Part shown: positions 5,933 to 5,971 of the stretch, piece by piece
How positions within the stretch are numbered: position 1 is the stretch's first letter
Layout: the number at the start of each line of letters is the position of its first letter
Assembly: GCA_024280135.1 (NCBI GenBank)
Contig: JAJRQS010000151.1
Span: 1-5,971 of the forward strand
Direction of reading: 5' to 3'
DNA length: 5,971 nt
DNA from: Bacteroidota bacterium
GTDB taxonomy: Bacteria > Bacteroidota > Bacteroidia > Chitinophagales > Saprospiraceae
Notes under the pieces: generated by a model
Seen by the model: the letters and a program-made list of their open reading frames with translations, nothing else
What the model was told of the DNA's origin: nothing
The model's database searches: none
Program-made: the position numbers and the translations under genes

Positions 5933-5971
5933 AAACAAATTGTTGTAATATATTCGTCTTACACTCGGTTG

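Noticed and set aside
1..5971. CRISPR arrays, tRNA or rRNA genes, insertion sequences
   Set aside because: No regularly spaced repeats, tRNA-like cloverleaf, rRNA sequence, transposase motif or terminal inverted repeats were seen on either strand.

Overview
The window comes from an AT-rich member of the Bacteroidota. Four things point there: a GLPGLI-family protein (a family typical of this phylum), a carboxypeptidase-regulatory-like/TonB-receptor-type outer membrane protein next to it, a Bacteroidota-style topoisomerase IV subunit A, and two copies of the phylum's TAnnTTTG-type -7 promoter element (both TATATTTG). A marine or Saprospiria-like lineage is possible, but that is only an impression. 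Every gene I can support is on the minus strand, so transcription runs from high to low coordinates.

Right side (5971 to about 2491): a promoter-like element at 5925-5932 precedes a leader of about 100 nt and then parC, an intact 896-residue topoisomerase IV subunit A starting at 5818. The leader is unusual. It holds an 18-codon upstream ORF with a strong Shine-Dalgarno sequence and two copies of a small GAAA-tetraloop hairpin. Downstream of parC, after 57 bp, lies a 192-residue exported, probably outer-membrane beta-barrel protein with an extremely basic C-terminal tail.

Middle (2490 to 1830): a long AT-rich gap contains a (GATA)4 tract, a 21-bp hairpin palindrome and a good promoter. That promoter drives a small secreted-peptide gene that appears broken by one missing base in an A-run, followed by a convincing intrinsic terminator.

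Left side (1762 to 1): a GLPGLI-family exported protein is followed after 8 bp by a carboxypeptidase-regulatory/TonB-receptor-like outer membrane protein gene. The latter is interrupted by two frameshifts and runs off the window edge. GLPGLI proteins and this receptor type are often neighbours in Bacteroidota, so the pair was probably one envelope operon. With the small peptide just upstream, the three could once have formed a functional set, which is speculation.

The main surprise is that two separate genes are broken by single-base length changes in A4 runs. This means either real decay or phase-type mutation of an envelope locus, or homopolymer errors in the sequence. The parC leader is the most interesting intact regulatory structure.
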